Assembly (NCBI GenBank): GCA_025506515.1
Contig: CM046453.1
Coordinates: 33,499,715 to 33,563,714, forward strand
Source: Flaveria trinervia
Taxonomy: Eukaryota; Streptophyta; Magnoliopsida; Asterales; Asteraceae
DNA length: 64,000 nucleotides
Direction: 5' to 3'
The position numbers and the translations under genes were made by a program. Shown here piece by piece: positions 11,763-23,200 of the stretch. The notes under the pieces are model-generated. The model ran no database searches. It was given only the letters and a program-made list of their open reading frames with translations, and was not told the DNA's origin. Position 1 is the stretch's first letter, and every line of letters begins with the position of its first letter.

Positions 11763-12499
11763 TGACTGGTGGTGAGATTAAGATTCTCACTAGGATCGAA
11801 TATAATGATCAAGTTAGAGATTGAATGGTGGAAACAAACAATCAATAAACATTCAATGGAGGAATATACTCATAAATGCTTTGTATAAATTGATGAAGGT
11901 GATTGAGTACAATAAAGGCTAGGGTTTTTGCAAGAAGAGTAATAATGCATCTTGAGAATGTGTAATTCAAAATATTCTAATAGTCTATCAACAGTCAACC
12001 CATGTACGAGGTATTCTATTTTATTTATAGGCTAAGAAGATGCCTTTTTACAAAATGACTAAACTACCCCTGACCTATACATGAGAACAAGTCTAAGTCT
12101 TCATCAGCATTTCTTCTGTTCATCCGCATGGACAAATGCAGATGAATTGCTCTTGATGAGCATTTTCTCTTGTCATCCGCATTAGTAGTTGGTCATCCGC
12201 ATTGGGTAATGCGGATAACAAATACTTATGCGCATTTGTTACTGGTCATCCGCATTTGCAAATGTGGATGAACAAGTCTTGTCTGCATATCTTTTGACTA
12301 TCCGCATTTGTTAATGCGGAAGAACAAACACTTGTCAGCATTTGTTCTATGTCTTCCGCCTTTACAAATGCAGTTAGTCAACACTTGGATCTTCTTAGCA
12401 TTCTTCATCCGTATTACTTCTTGGACGTAAGGAGTTTCAGCAGAACAACCATCAACTCACCAATTGAATTGGCATGTATGATCCTTTCAGGGTCCAACA
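11763..12499 (-). repeat. Gamma-family 3' LTR (minus orientation)
   Basis: 737-bp inverted copy of the LTR at 9418-10151, with matching ends (TGTTGGACCCTGAAAGG to CCACCAGTCA on the minus strand) and the same ATCCGCATT/AATGCGGAT pairs. Divergence from the first copy is clearly visible, so they are old or come from different insertions. It is a 3' LTR because the AGGGGAGTAT purine tract precedes it on the minus strand. Confidence 0.82.
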
Positions 12500-12764
12500 A
12501 TACTCCCCTAAGGATTATACAGCCTATGTTCTTCAATGGATTGGTGGTGGTTGAGGTTGAGAGGATTCTGCTAGGTCTTGTGAAGGTAGTAATGGTTCTG
12601 CTTGTGATGGATCCAAAATGGCCTTTATCATATTGACAAAGTCATTGGCATTTGACATCTTTTCTCTATTCAGCACATGTATTCTCATTTGACGCATAGT
12701 GTGGATGGCTTCCAAAAATAGTTTCTTAAAAGAAACTGGTTCCCATATAGACAAGTAGACAACC
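12500..12764 (-). other. Gamma-family 3' internal fragment with polypurine tract
   Basis: Minus-strand sequence immediately upstream of the minus 3' LTR: a purine tract TTAGGGGAGTAT at 12500-12511 and, before it, an open stretch of 79 codons (12533-12772) rich in S, Q and P near its C-terminus, which may be the end of a third ORF. It is cut at 12765 by the Gypsy-G LTR. I cannot assign a function. Confidence 0.5.
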
Positions 12765-14252
12765 TGTGACAACCAGCAATTTCAGGTCAATACCCGACCT
12801 TGACTTGGTTATAATTACACCTATATTTGATTTTCAATTGAATTCAATATATTGAAGTTGTTTTATGCACTGCAAATTTCATGCATAAATTTCATGCATC
12901 GGTGATTCAGTGTAATTACCATTTCTACAAGCGATACAACTGGCACACGCGAACGTTAGTAACAAAATTGCAATACTAGAAGAGTATTACTCCCGCTCGA
13001 TAGACATACATTAAATATTTACGAGTGCATAATAATATACCTATTGCATGTATTATTAAATTTATTTGAGACTACTCGTACCGGATATAATATATATATA
13101 TATATATATATAGTTTATACATGTCATAAAGTTTTCAACATAACAAATTTAATAAAATTCAAAAGGATGCAACAAAATATATGCATGTGTGTTAAGATAT
13201 ATTACTGTACATGAAATCTGATAAATATACATACCTGTATGTATAATAAAAAGACAAACCTATATATATTCATCCATACTTATGTTGTGTTTATATTTGA
13301 CTTTTATATGAGTAAAAGATGTCAAATTTTTTTTAACAAAAAAGGATAAGTATTTGAGACATTCACTAAAAAGGCCACCACGTTTTACACCTACATCCCA
13401 TGCAAAGTTGACTACTCCACTTAGCAAAAAGTCAAAAAAATAAACTTTGTATAACTATATCTCATCTCCCTTATAGTTCATTATCCACACACATAAACTC
13501 TCTACTTTATTTTTATTTTTAAACTCAAGATCCAATCCAAGTCTTGAAGCCTCAAGTGGACTAAGTTATTTTCAAACAAGACTCAAGCTCCTTCAAAAAT
13601 TGTATTCTAAGAAGTTTAAACCTCTTTCTTCTATTTCTTTAAGATTCTTCACCTAGCTTTGCTAGTGTATGAACTCCAATCTAACTCTTATTTTATCTAT
13701 ACTACAAATGTTGCTTGAAATACATGTTGGTTCACCCGAGATGAGATGTTTTCTTTAAAGCTTTAAAATAAACTAACTAATGAAATGAATTTGTTTTAGT
13801 GTCTTCTTGGGTGTTCGTAAATAATATGTATGTAAGTGTTATAAATATTTTTTTTCAAGAAGAGTTACAATAAAAACCTTAAGATCCATTCATATTTAAA
13901 ATAAATACCTCTAAAAATGCCTATATATGTGTGTGTAGAAACGTAATTATGTTTACATGTGTATATGTTGTTTATTTCTCATAGTCACAAAACTTTTATA
14001 TTTAAACATGTTAGTAGAGTTTTTGGTGACTATATATATATTGGACTTTATTATGGGTTATATTAGTATTTTAGTTAACACAATAGTTACCCTTAGAATA
14101 AATATAAAAATGATATAGTTATAAAAATATGAAGTTTAAGACTTTAAAGTACATTGTGTGTGAAAATCTATATATTTTTATACAAACATAAACTTACATC
14201 TAAGACAATAAGTTATCGTGTCTAAGACAATAAGGAAATGGTATGGATATAT
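12765..14252 (+). repeat. Gypsy-G 5' LTR, first part
   Basis: AT-rich noncoding sequence from the TGTGACAACC start to the Beta insertion, with an AT microsatellite at about 13088-13111. No gene is visible. Together with 51214-52553 the LTR would be about 2.8 kb, very long for this class. Confidence 0.65.
13088..13111. repeat. AT microsatellite
   Basis: Run of TA dinucleotides in the Gypsy-G LTR. Confidence 0.9.
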
Positions 14253-15047
14253 TGCAGGATCGTTGAAGGGTATAAGTTAAAACACAACAACACAAAGAGG
14301 AGATAAACTAAACTTTGATCAAACAGTAAACTGGATTAACCAAGTGGTGACACTAAGAACACAAGTAATGCAGGAGACAAAGAACACAAAGAGCACAAGT
14401 GTTTGGTTTTCAAGAATGCAGTATATTGCCTTGTCTATGTTCTATTACAAGTGTTACAAGCATATTCGAAAGATACAAGACAGGAGATACTTATACACAT
14501 CCTACACCACGCCGGCTATACTTTGAAAGCCATCTGGATACAATTGACTAGACCACACAAAATCAATTGTAGAGTCAAAAGGTAGATTGCCTTTTGACTT
14601 GTGACTATGACATGCCATAGGTCACATCCTTATCTATTACAAAAAGGATAAAGTACATAAGTAGAAAGTTACACACTCAAGACCTTAATTATAGTTACCA
14701 AAAGCATGGCCTTTTCACCAAACCATGTAAGTTGGGACTTGTAGAGTTACAGCGGAAAGGTGTCCGGTTTTATGGAACAGTACATCAGATAAAGCATGTT
14801 ACTAAAAGTCTTCGAAAGAAATCTGTCTTCATGAACTTGAAGCTTCGGAAGACTTTGTCTCTGAGGCTTCGGAAGACTTCATGTTTGGCTCAGAGAAGAT
14901 ATTGGTCTTGGCTTCGGAAGGTTTCACACTTGGAGTATTTCTGTTGCACATGTGAAACTTCGAAGCATTCTTCTTTAATGCACTTGTGCAGCATGCAGGA
15001 AAGACTAAGATGTTTAGGTTGCATCAGCCTCTTCATTAATCTCTACA
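14253..15047 (-). repeat. Beta 3' LTR
   Basis: 795 bp, TGTAGAG...CCTGCA on the minus strand. It matches 50437-51213 with scattered differences. It contains several CTTCGGAAG palindromes (around 14840-14930). Confidence 0.88.
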
Positions 15048-15058
15048 AACTCCCCTAG
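15048..15058 (-). other. Beta polypurine tract
   Basis: CCTAGGGGAGTT on the minus strand directly upstream of the 3' LTR; primer site for plus-strand synthesis. Confidence 0.8.
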
Positions 15059-15317
15059 GCTGATACTACCAAAACACTTAGAAAACTTCAGATATTAACA
15101 GTCCTAATTAGGATGATCACCATTCCTTTCTTCATAAGATGATTAGGATCCTTCAGGCTGTCAAAGTGTCTTCTCATGTCAAAGAGATCATGTAGAGGCA
15201 ATTGAACATATCTTGCCATGTTAAAATGTCTTCAATGCCTTGATCTCTAATAACGTGCCACCTTTCTGATTTGTGGTGTATGTCCACAACAAGATGGGTC
15301 TTCCTAATGCAGAGGAG

Positions 15318-16346
15318 CTATTGAGTTGGAGTTGATTGAGAATCCTCTGGCTGCACATCCTCAGGCTCGTCTGATTCATCGAGAGGTTCAGAAGGGGATG
15401 CAGGCTTCTTCTTCTTCTTAGACTTTGGTTTAGAAGTCATCTTCTTCTTTCTCTTTCCAAATTTTAACTGAGAAGACTAGTCTGCAGCACCAGATTGATC
15501 TTCATTATCTCTCTCAGTTGGGACTTCCTCTCTCTCTCATGTTCAGATGGAGAGGGAGGTTGACCCTGCTGTGGATCAGAAGATGAAGCTTGCTAAGAAT
15601 TAGAGGAGGTCCGGGTTGTGTTGTGTCTGGTTATTCAACCTTAACCTCCACTTCAGGTAGGGCCTGACTTGGAGTGGAGTGTAAGTCAGTAAGCTCTCCA
15701 CTCTTAATCTTCTGCTGTACCCTGATATGCTCATCCATATGGATAGAGACATGGGTCCAAGTCTCCTTCCGTAGAATCCATAGAGCTTCAAGAAGCTCAT
15801 CATCCTCTGCCTATCACAGACTTCTTCATGCTCTTTGGATGATGGCTCTTGATTTTGCAGCTTCTTCCCTTAGCTTCTTCTTTGTTGTCTTTCTTTTCTT
15901 GACTAACTCAAGCTCAAGTTGTTTTAAGTACTCAAACTCAATATAGTCATAAGTAAGGGAAGAGTGCATCTGCCTCATAGAGGCCTGTGGCACTCAGGTA
16001 GTTAATCATCTTGATTCTGTCTCTTCCTTATCTACCTGAGGTTCTTGTCGAACCACCCCTCTTGTCAGGACTTTCTTGAACTGGTGAGAGGGTAGGCATA
16101 CCTTTGTAAAGTCTTTTTCTTCTTCTCTCTTCTTTGAATGTACTAGGAGTTCTGCATCTTCTGCCTCCTTCTTCTGTCTTGACCTTTCCAGGTCAACCAG
16201 TTCATTCAATTCATCCAAGGGGAGAGAAATGATACATCTATGTCATAGTTCCTAGTCTGCAGATAGTTAATCCTGACTGCCCTTAACTCATCATTCTGAG
16301 TATCTGGTCTGGGGGCAGCCCTGCTTGCAGACTCCATGAGTCTTGG
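15318..16346 (-). pseudogene. Beta ORF3, C-terminal part
   Basis: Continuation of the ORF interrupted at 28605 by Alpha-2. A charged, probably helical stretch (DELNELVDLERSRQKKEAED) lies near 16160-16210. The C-terminus near 15320-15450 is strongly basic then acidic, with a lysine run (KPKSKKKKKPASP) and a tail ending STPTQ-stop at 15318; the lysine run resembles a nuclear localisation signal. Frameshifts separate these blocks. The two parts together make about 1,190 codons, close to ORF3 of Alpha-2 and Alpha-3. Confidence 0.65.
16342..16346 (+). repeat. Target site duplication of Alpha-2 (left)
   Basis: cttgg before the LTR; repeated as cttgg at 28605-28609 after the 3' LTR. An exact 5-bp match, as expected for copia integration. 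Confidence 0.92.
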
Positions 16347-16419
16347 TGTTGGACCAAAAGAACAATGAGCCTGATCAGAAAAACCTCTAAGTCCCACAGA
16401 CATTACAACTACTGAAGAA

Positions 16420-16745
16420 GATCCTAACAGCTGAAGACATCAGCTGATTACAAGGTCTGAAGACAAAGTCTGAAGACAAGAACTGAAGACTACTACTGAA
16501 GACAAAGTCTGAAAGTAACGAACTAAATACAAAGTTTGAAGCTATCAGCTGAAGACAAAGTCTGAAAGTAAAGTACTGAAAACAAAGTCTGAAGCTATGA
16601 GCTGAAGACAAAGTCTGAAAGTAAAGTACTGAAGATAAAGTCTGAAGCTATCAGCTGAAGACAAAGTATGAAAGTAAAAGTCTGAAGAACAAAGTCTGAA
16701 GAACAAAGACTGAAGACAAAGACTGAAGACAAAGACTGAAGACAA
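16420..16745. repeat. U3 minisatellite of CTGAAGAC words
   Basis: Imperfect tandem array with short (13-16 bp) and about 53-bp periods; a matching array is in the 3' LTR at about 27840-28137. Position in U3 suggests regulatory repeats, as with tandem enhancer boxes known in other plant copia LTRs; activity is inferred only. Confidence 0.75.
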
Positions 16746-16956
16746 AGTGATCAGTAGTTGTCACAACACTGAAGTTATAACTCAGTAGTTGTGATGGTTT
16801 CCTTTCAGTACTTGTAATTTACTTTTCAGTAGTTTAGTTTCGTAGTTTAGTTTTAGTAGTTTTATGTTTTTGTACTTAGCATTCTCTGAGATGTAATCAG
16901 TAGTTGAGAACATTCTCAGTAGTTTGCATAGTTTCAGTAGTTGAATAATTTGTTAG

Positions 16957-17003
16957 ATGTCACTATCAAGTGACATCAGCAGACGTCACATATCCTATAT
17001 AAG
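16957..17003 (+). promoter_or_regulatory. Alpha-2 LTR core promoter: palindrome, ACGTCAC, TATA
   Basis: Palindrome ATGTCACTatcaAGTGACAT at 16957-16976, ACGTCAC at 16983-16989, TATATAAG at 16996-17003. It is duplicated in the 3' LTR (28354-28400). Confidence 0.7.
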
Positions 17004-17208
17004 GAATGTTGATATAGTTGTAAAGTGTGACATTGAGCCACCACGAAAGCATATGAATGAAATATCTCTTTTGCAGAATTCTCTCTTCTATATCCGTGTA
17101 CTTTTACATTGAATATCAATTGTGTTCTTGTGAATTGTTTAATTCGTTGTTTGAATTCCGCTGCAATACTCTCTAATTAATCAAACTTAGATCACTGATC
17201 CTAACAAA

Positions 17209-17220
17209 TGGTATCAGAGC
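17209..17220 (+). other. Alpha-2 primer binding site
   Basis: TGGTATCAGAGC, the exact Met-tRNA complement, two bases after the LTR. Confidence 0.92.
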
Positions 17221-17433
17221 AGGTTAATCATTGATCGATCTAACAATTGATCATTGAAACTGCTATTGATATCTAAGTTTGATTGAATTAGCATATTTGC
17301 AAGAATTGGTTATAGATCATTGAATTTCTGCTGCTTTCGTTTATCTGCTTTGAGTTTCTCTTGGTTCATATTGAGTTGTTGTGTGTTTGCACTAAATCAG
17401 TTAAAACTTAATTGAATTTGGTTGAATCTGAGA

Positions 17434-20257
17434 ATGACTACTCCTTCTAATGACCCTCACAATACCGGTTCCTCAACCAAGCCTCCGATGCTGGTTAGGA
17501 CTGAGTATAACATATGGCAACGAAGAATGCTTCATCACCTGTCTGTTAACAGTTCAGGTTGTTGGACATCTGTGGTACATGGTCCACACAAGCCTATGGT
17601 GAACAATCCGGAAACCAACCAAATGGTTCCGAAGAAGAAGGAACAATACTCAGATGCGGAACTGCCGAATGAAATCTATTCTGGGCTTATGCATCATGAA
17701 ACTGCTCATGACCTCTGGAATGCATTGAAGGAACAATTTGGTGGAATAGATGAGGTCTTAGCAAACAACAGAGAAATCCTTACCCAACAATATGAGACAT
17801 TATCTCATAGGAAGGGTGAGTCACTGACTCAACAGTTTGAGTGTTTTCCTGTTTGATCTCTGAGCTGAAAATGGTCAAACATGAATACACTAATAGTCAG
17901 ATGAACAACAGATTCCTCAGATCACTGCCTGAGAGATGGGACACATACCATTGTCCTACGCTCCAGTGCAAATCTGGATAGTCTATCTCTCACCCAACTC
18001 CATGGGAAACTGCTTACATTTGAAAGAGAGATAGAGCAAAAAAGGAAACTGGCATCATCAGGAAAGCTCACTGATGACTTTGTACCAGGGAAAACTGCCT
18101 TGGTTGGTCATGAGTCAGAATATGCTGCATCAGAAAGCAATTATGATGAGCATATAGATTTCTCCTCAAACGGTTCAGATCATGCATTTGTTAGTGTTAA
18201 CAGTCAGTCAGGCTGTAATAGTGACAATTTGTGTTTCACTATGGATGATTTAAAGGGTATTGCTGATGATGGCTTAGAAGAGATGGATATTCTGAGCCTA
18301 ATGGCCTTGATTAATATCAGATCTCAAAAGTTCTACAAGAGAACTGGTAGGAAATTTCAGGACTCTCTGGCAAAACCAAAGTTGGTTTTGACAAGAGTAA
18401 GTTGAGGTGTCACAAATGCCACAGGCTTGGACACTTTGCAAGAGAGTGTAGATCATCTGGATCTAACTCCTCTGCACCCTTTGTGACTTTTCCAAGCAAT
18501 AGTCCACAAAACAGAGGGCAACATCCTGCTAGTTCTGGTCATCATTCACAACCTATATCTCCTGCATATTTTGTCCCTCAGGGTCCAATGTCATATCCAT
18601 ATCCCTGCTATTACATGCCACACCCAAATCGGTTCAAGTTCCTAATGCACAACAACCTCAAGCCTTACCTGAGCCTCTACCATCTCAATCATCTCAATCA
18701 CAACCTCATCACAGCTTCTTCACCCTGGTATTGGTTGACTGGAGCAGTTTACCAGATGATCTCTCTGGTAATGAGCAATTATTTGCTGGTGATGGTCAAC
18801 ATGGTGGTGAACATCCTTTTGGGAATCTAGCTCTCATGGCCCTGGAATCTACTGATAGTTCATGCTCCAATGCATCTTCATCACAGGTAACCCAGGTATC
18901 CTCTGAGGCTAAGGCCAAGCTATGTTTTGAATCTTGCATAGCTGCATTTATCTCTATTAGAGAGGCAAATGTAGCTTTAATAAATCAAAATCTAGAGCTT
19001 GAGCAAACCCTTTCCAAAAGAAAAGCTGAATATGAGTCTGTCCTTAAGGATAAAGATGATGAGATTTATAAGCTTAAATGCCAATTAAATGATGAAAAGG
19101 CTAAGCTAGAGGTCATTCTTGAGAACCATAGAGATCTCAAAGAAAAACTTGCAGTTACCCAGTTGAGTGTGACCGCTGGGTATCATCCTGCAAGGGATTT
19201 GAAATGCTGCTCAGCAAGCAATCTGCTTCGAATGTGAAGTTTGGAATAGGTTACAACCACATTGCACCACCTACAGATTTTACTCCAAAACCAATAGTAA
19301 AATCTGAAGGTGAAAGTAATTTCCAAACCACATCATCATGTGCATCATCCTCAAGTGATCACCAAAATCACAAGATGAAATCAGTGTTATACCTCAACAA
19401 ATCAATTGGCTGATGGGTTAACTACTGATAAGCACATGAAGCTGAGTACTTCAGATGTTGTCCCTCAAAGTACCTCAAGTACTGAAGGGCAAGTCACAAC
19501 ATCTGAAAAGCATTTCAAATCAGTTGAAATAAAAGGATTAACAACTGCTGATAGAGAACAACTGAAGAACAAGTCTTCAGTTGTTACAGATTCTTCAGTA
19601 CTAAACAAAAGTACTGAAAGGAGGAAAATACTGAAGAGCACACCTTCAGTAGTTTCCACATCAGCAGTTGATCAATCCAAGATGAAGAATAAGCCATGTG
19701 AAATATGTGGTAAATTCAATCATCTTTCTGATGAATGTTGGTACACAAAAAGGTTCCAAACTCAACAGAGATAAGCTCATTAAAATCCAGATGGATGAAA
19801 TGAAAAATGAGTTTGAGACCAAGTTTGTACCACAGTCATCCCATTGTGATAAACCTAAGCCTTCATCCAAATCCAAAAGAAGGATAGGGTTTATCATAAA
19901 ACAGCTGATAGTGCTCCTCATGATAAACATCAGACTAAGTCTGTGAATTTTAAGGAGGAAATGGGGGTCACAGGAACTCATCAAACACAAGTACTGATAT
20001 GTCAAGAGCTGAAAGCTTTAGCTACAAATCAGACACAACTTGTTATGATGGTTCAGCATTTGTTGGGGAGAGTTAACCAACTAGATGCACCTGTGATCAA
20101 ACCACTGAAAAGGCATTCCAAGCCCAAATCCAAGGAATCCATTTCAGCACCATCTCCTTCTTCATCAGCTGTTAATCATAAGAAACAAGTTATGGTTAAA
20201 TCTGTTGATGAAAACAGACCCAAAACCAAAAAGGTTTGGGTCTCAAAACCTAACTAG
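17434..20257 (+). pseudogene. gag: Alpha-2 gag, degenerate
   Basis: ATG at 17434 (MTTPSNDPHNTGSSTKPPML). UBN2-type capsid region to about 18050, with a frameshift near 17850 and a small deletion near 17660. Zinc knuckle 1 (CHKCHRLGHFAREC) at 18408-18449; a Q/P/Y-rich segment; a coiled coil (LELEQTLSKRKAEYESV) at about 18960-19130; zinc knuckle 2 (CEICGKFNHLSDEC) at 19697-19738; end KKVWVSKPN-TAG at 20255-20257. The segment 19440-19670 codes through many ACTGAAG/CTTCAGT words identical to the LTR motif. Frameshifts near 17850, 18395, 19170, 19410 and 19750. Confidence 0.87.
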
Positions 20258-20276
20258 TTCTTTATGATGAATGCAG
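20250..20276 (+). promoter_or_regulatory. Splice-acceptor-like gag-pol junction in Alpha-2
   Basis: A CTAAC branch-point consensus (20250-20254) overlaps the gag stop and is followed by a T-rich stretch and ATGCAG (AG at 20275-20276). Pol continues in frame directly after this AG. The same arrangement is present in Alpha-1, Alpha-3 and, more diverged, in Beta. Splicing itself is an inference. Confidence 0.5.
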
Positions 20277-23200
20277 GGTTCTTCAGCATGCCAAAGGAGC
20301 ATCTGGTATGTAGACAGTGGAGGATCTATGCATATGACTGGGAGCAGTTCTCTTCTTAATGACTACTCTCAAGGAAAGAAGGGATTTGTTTCATTTGGAA
20401 ATGATGCCAAGGGTTACATCATCGGGAAAGGATATGTGTCTAATGGAAATCAGGTTTGATGATGTTAACCATGTGGAGAATCTCAAGTATAATCTGCTGA
20501 GTGTCAGTCAGATGTGTGATAAAGGGCATGTTGCACTTTTCACAAGCCAGAACTGCAGGATTCTGTCTTCCCAAGTTCTGAGGCTGATTGACAAGGTATT
20601 GGATGAACATACTCTCCTGAAGGCCAACAGGATTGGAAGAGTATGCCTTGGATTTGTCAAAGAAGATTGATTTGAAGGGTCATCCTGCATGTTCTCCAAA
20701 GCCTCCCTCAAGAATCTAAACTGTGGCATAGAAGGCTGGGTCATTAATCTCAAAAACATGAATAGCTGATCCAATAGTTTAGTGAGAGGTCTACCAATAA
20801 AGGAGTTCCACTGTGATGAAACCTTCACTGCTTGTTTGAAAGGAAAAACAACACAAAGTCTCATTCCCTCCTATTGAAGAACCTAAGTACTGCTTGCTTG
20901 CAGTTTCACATGGATCTATTTGGTCCTGTGAGAGTGATGAGCATGGCAAAGAAGAAATATACTGTCTGGTAATTGTGGATGATTACTCCAGATTTGTATG
21001 GACTTTCTTCTTGCATTCAAAGGATGAGGTTGCTCAGACGATTATAAACTTTGTGTTGTATGTTGAGAAGCAGTATTCCCTATCAGTCAAGTGTATAAGG
21101 AGAGTGAATGGAACAGAATTCAGAAACCATACACTTGATGATTTTTATCTCTCAAAGGGAATCAAGAGGCAGTTTAGCATCCCAAGGACTCCAGAACAAA
21201 ATGGAGTAGTGGAGAAAAAGAACAGGACCTAATTGAAGCTGCAAGGTCTATGTTGGCTGACTCTGGTTTGCCATTGACCTTTTGGGCTGAAGCTGTCAAT
21301 ACAGCTTGCTATGTGCAAAATAGAGTGTAGTAAATCAGGAGGTTGATGAAACTCCATATGAAATTCTACATCATTTGGCTCCTTTATTTCATTCTTCAAA
21401 GCCTTTGGGTGTCCTTGTTTCATTCTCAACACAAAGGATCAACTCCCAAATTTGATCCTAAGGTGGATGCAGGGTATTTTGTAGGTTATTCATCCACTTG
21501 CAAGGCTTACAGAGTCTTCAACTGCAGAACAAAGATAGTTGAGGAAACCTTGCATGTGAAATTCAATGAATCTCCTAAGGATAAAATTCCACAAAACCCT
21601 GTGGAGTTGTTTGATCTGGACATACTGTAATATGTTTTTATCAACCTCCAGCTGTAGCAGATCATGTGGATAAATCATCTTCTGCAGCATGTCTTCCACC
21701 TGGTGGTACTGAAGATGATGATGATATCAGTACTCACCTTTTCAAGATTAGTGACCAACTGCCTGACTTTGCTAAACTTGATGTTCCTGTAGCTTCTGTA
21801 GCTCCATCCACAACAAATGCTGATGAGATTTTTGACTCCTCTACATAATTTGACTTGCCATCTAATACTTGGTTTCAAGAATCTGGATCACCATCTGCTG
21901 CTGCTGAACCGGCTACAAACACTTGCACTGATCTTATAGTATACCAAGAGCTAAAGAATCACCCCATGTCTCAAATCATTGGTGATATCAATGTTGGTGT
22001 CTCAACCAGAAGTCAATTGTCTAACTTCTGCTTCTATGCTCTCTTCATCAGTCAGCTAGAGCCAAAGAACTATCATGTTGCTTTGAGAGACAATAGATGG
22101 GTTGAAGCCATGCAGCATGAGCTACTTCAATTCAAAAAGCAGAAAGTGTGGGAACTGGTTCCTCTACCCCCAGGTAAGTGTGCAATAGCACAAAATGGGT
22201 GTTTAGGAATAAAACTGATGAAAATAGGCTTATTGTCAAAGACAAGGCTAGACTGGTTATACAAGGGTTTTCACAAGAAGAAGGGATTGATTATGATGAA
22301 ACCTTTGCCCCTGTAGCCAGACTAGAGGCAATTAGATTGTTCTTAGCCTATGTTGCATTCCATAATCTTAAAGTTTTTCAATGGATGTCAAAAGTCCATT
22401 TTTATATGGTAAATAAAAGAAGAGGTTTATGTTGTCAACCACCAGGTTTTGAGGATAGTAAACATCTAGATTGGGTATACAAGCTTGATAAGGCTCTTTA
22501 TGGGTTGAAACAAGCTCCTAGAGCCTGGTATGAACACTATCAAATTTTCTTTTTCAAAATAATTTCACTAGAGGCTCCATAGATAAAACTTTGTTCATTA
22601 AGAAGGTGGATCAGCATAAGCTATTTGTTCAAATATATGTTGATGATATTATTTTTAACATCCTCTGATCCCCAGTTGTGTGATGATTTTACATGTTTAA
22701 TGAAACAAAAGTTTGAAATGAGTGCAATGGGAGAATTACAGTTCTTCTAGGCTTGCAAATCAAACAAAAGCTGATGGAACCTTTATTCATCAGTCCAAAA
22801 TATACAAAAGATCTTTTGAATAAGTTTGATTTACAAAATGTAAGCCCTGTTCTACTCCCATGTGCAACACCACACAACTGGATGCAGATCAGAAAGGTAA
22901 AGCTGTTGATGAAACACTTTACCGATGTATGATTGGGTCCTTGATGTACTTAACAACTTCTAGACCAGATATCATGTTTGCAACTTGTATTTGTGCTAGA
23001 TTTCAGGCTGCTCCGAAAGAGTCTCATTAGATTGCAGTCAAGAGGATCTTTAGATATCTGCAAGGTACACATCTCTAGGTCTTTGGTATTCCACTGGACA
23101 CTCGTGCAAATTAGTTGCTTTTTCTGATAGTGACTATGCAGGGTGTAAGTTAACCAGAAAGTCAACTTCTGGTGGATGTCAATTCCTAGGCAATTGTTTG

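Larger units (their letters stand above)
9418..12499. mobile_element. Gamma: rearranged copia element with inverted LTRs
   Basis: A plus-strand LTR (9418-10151), Met-type PBS and gag are followed by an LTR of the same family in the opposite orientation (11763-12499), itself preceded on the minus strand by a polypurine tract. The first LTR is therefore a 5' LTR and the second a 3' LTR, but they point towards each other. A simple insertion cannot give this; it suggests inversion, or joining of two copies with loss of both pol genes. Confidence 0.75.
16347..17206 (+). repeat. Alpha-2 5' LTR
   Basis: 860 bp, TGTTGGACC...CCTAACA. The U3 part (16420-16745) is a minisatellite of CTGAAGACAAAGT words, with a higher unit of about 53 bp starting GCTATCAGCTGAAGAC repeated three to four times. 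Confidence 0.93.

Noticed and set aside
16387..16745. Minus-strand open frames with a periodic FRLCLQ/SDFVFS pattern, looking like a repeat protein
   Set aside because: They are antisense translation of the CTGAAGACAAAGT minisatellite in the Alpha-2 LTR; the period follows the DNA repeat and the frames lie across the LTR boundary.
17209..17220. TGGTATCAGAGC as part of a tRNA gene
   Set aside because: Only the 3'-end complement is present, right after an LTR; no cloverleaf surrounds it. It is a primer binding site.
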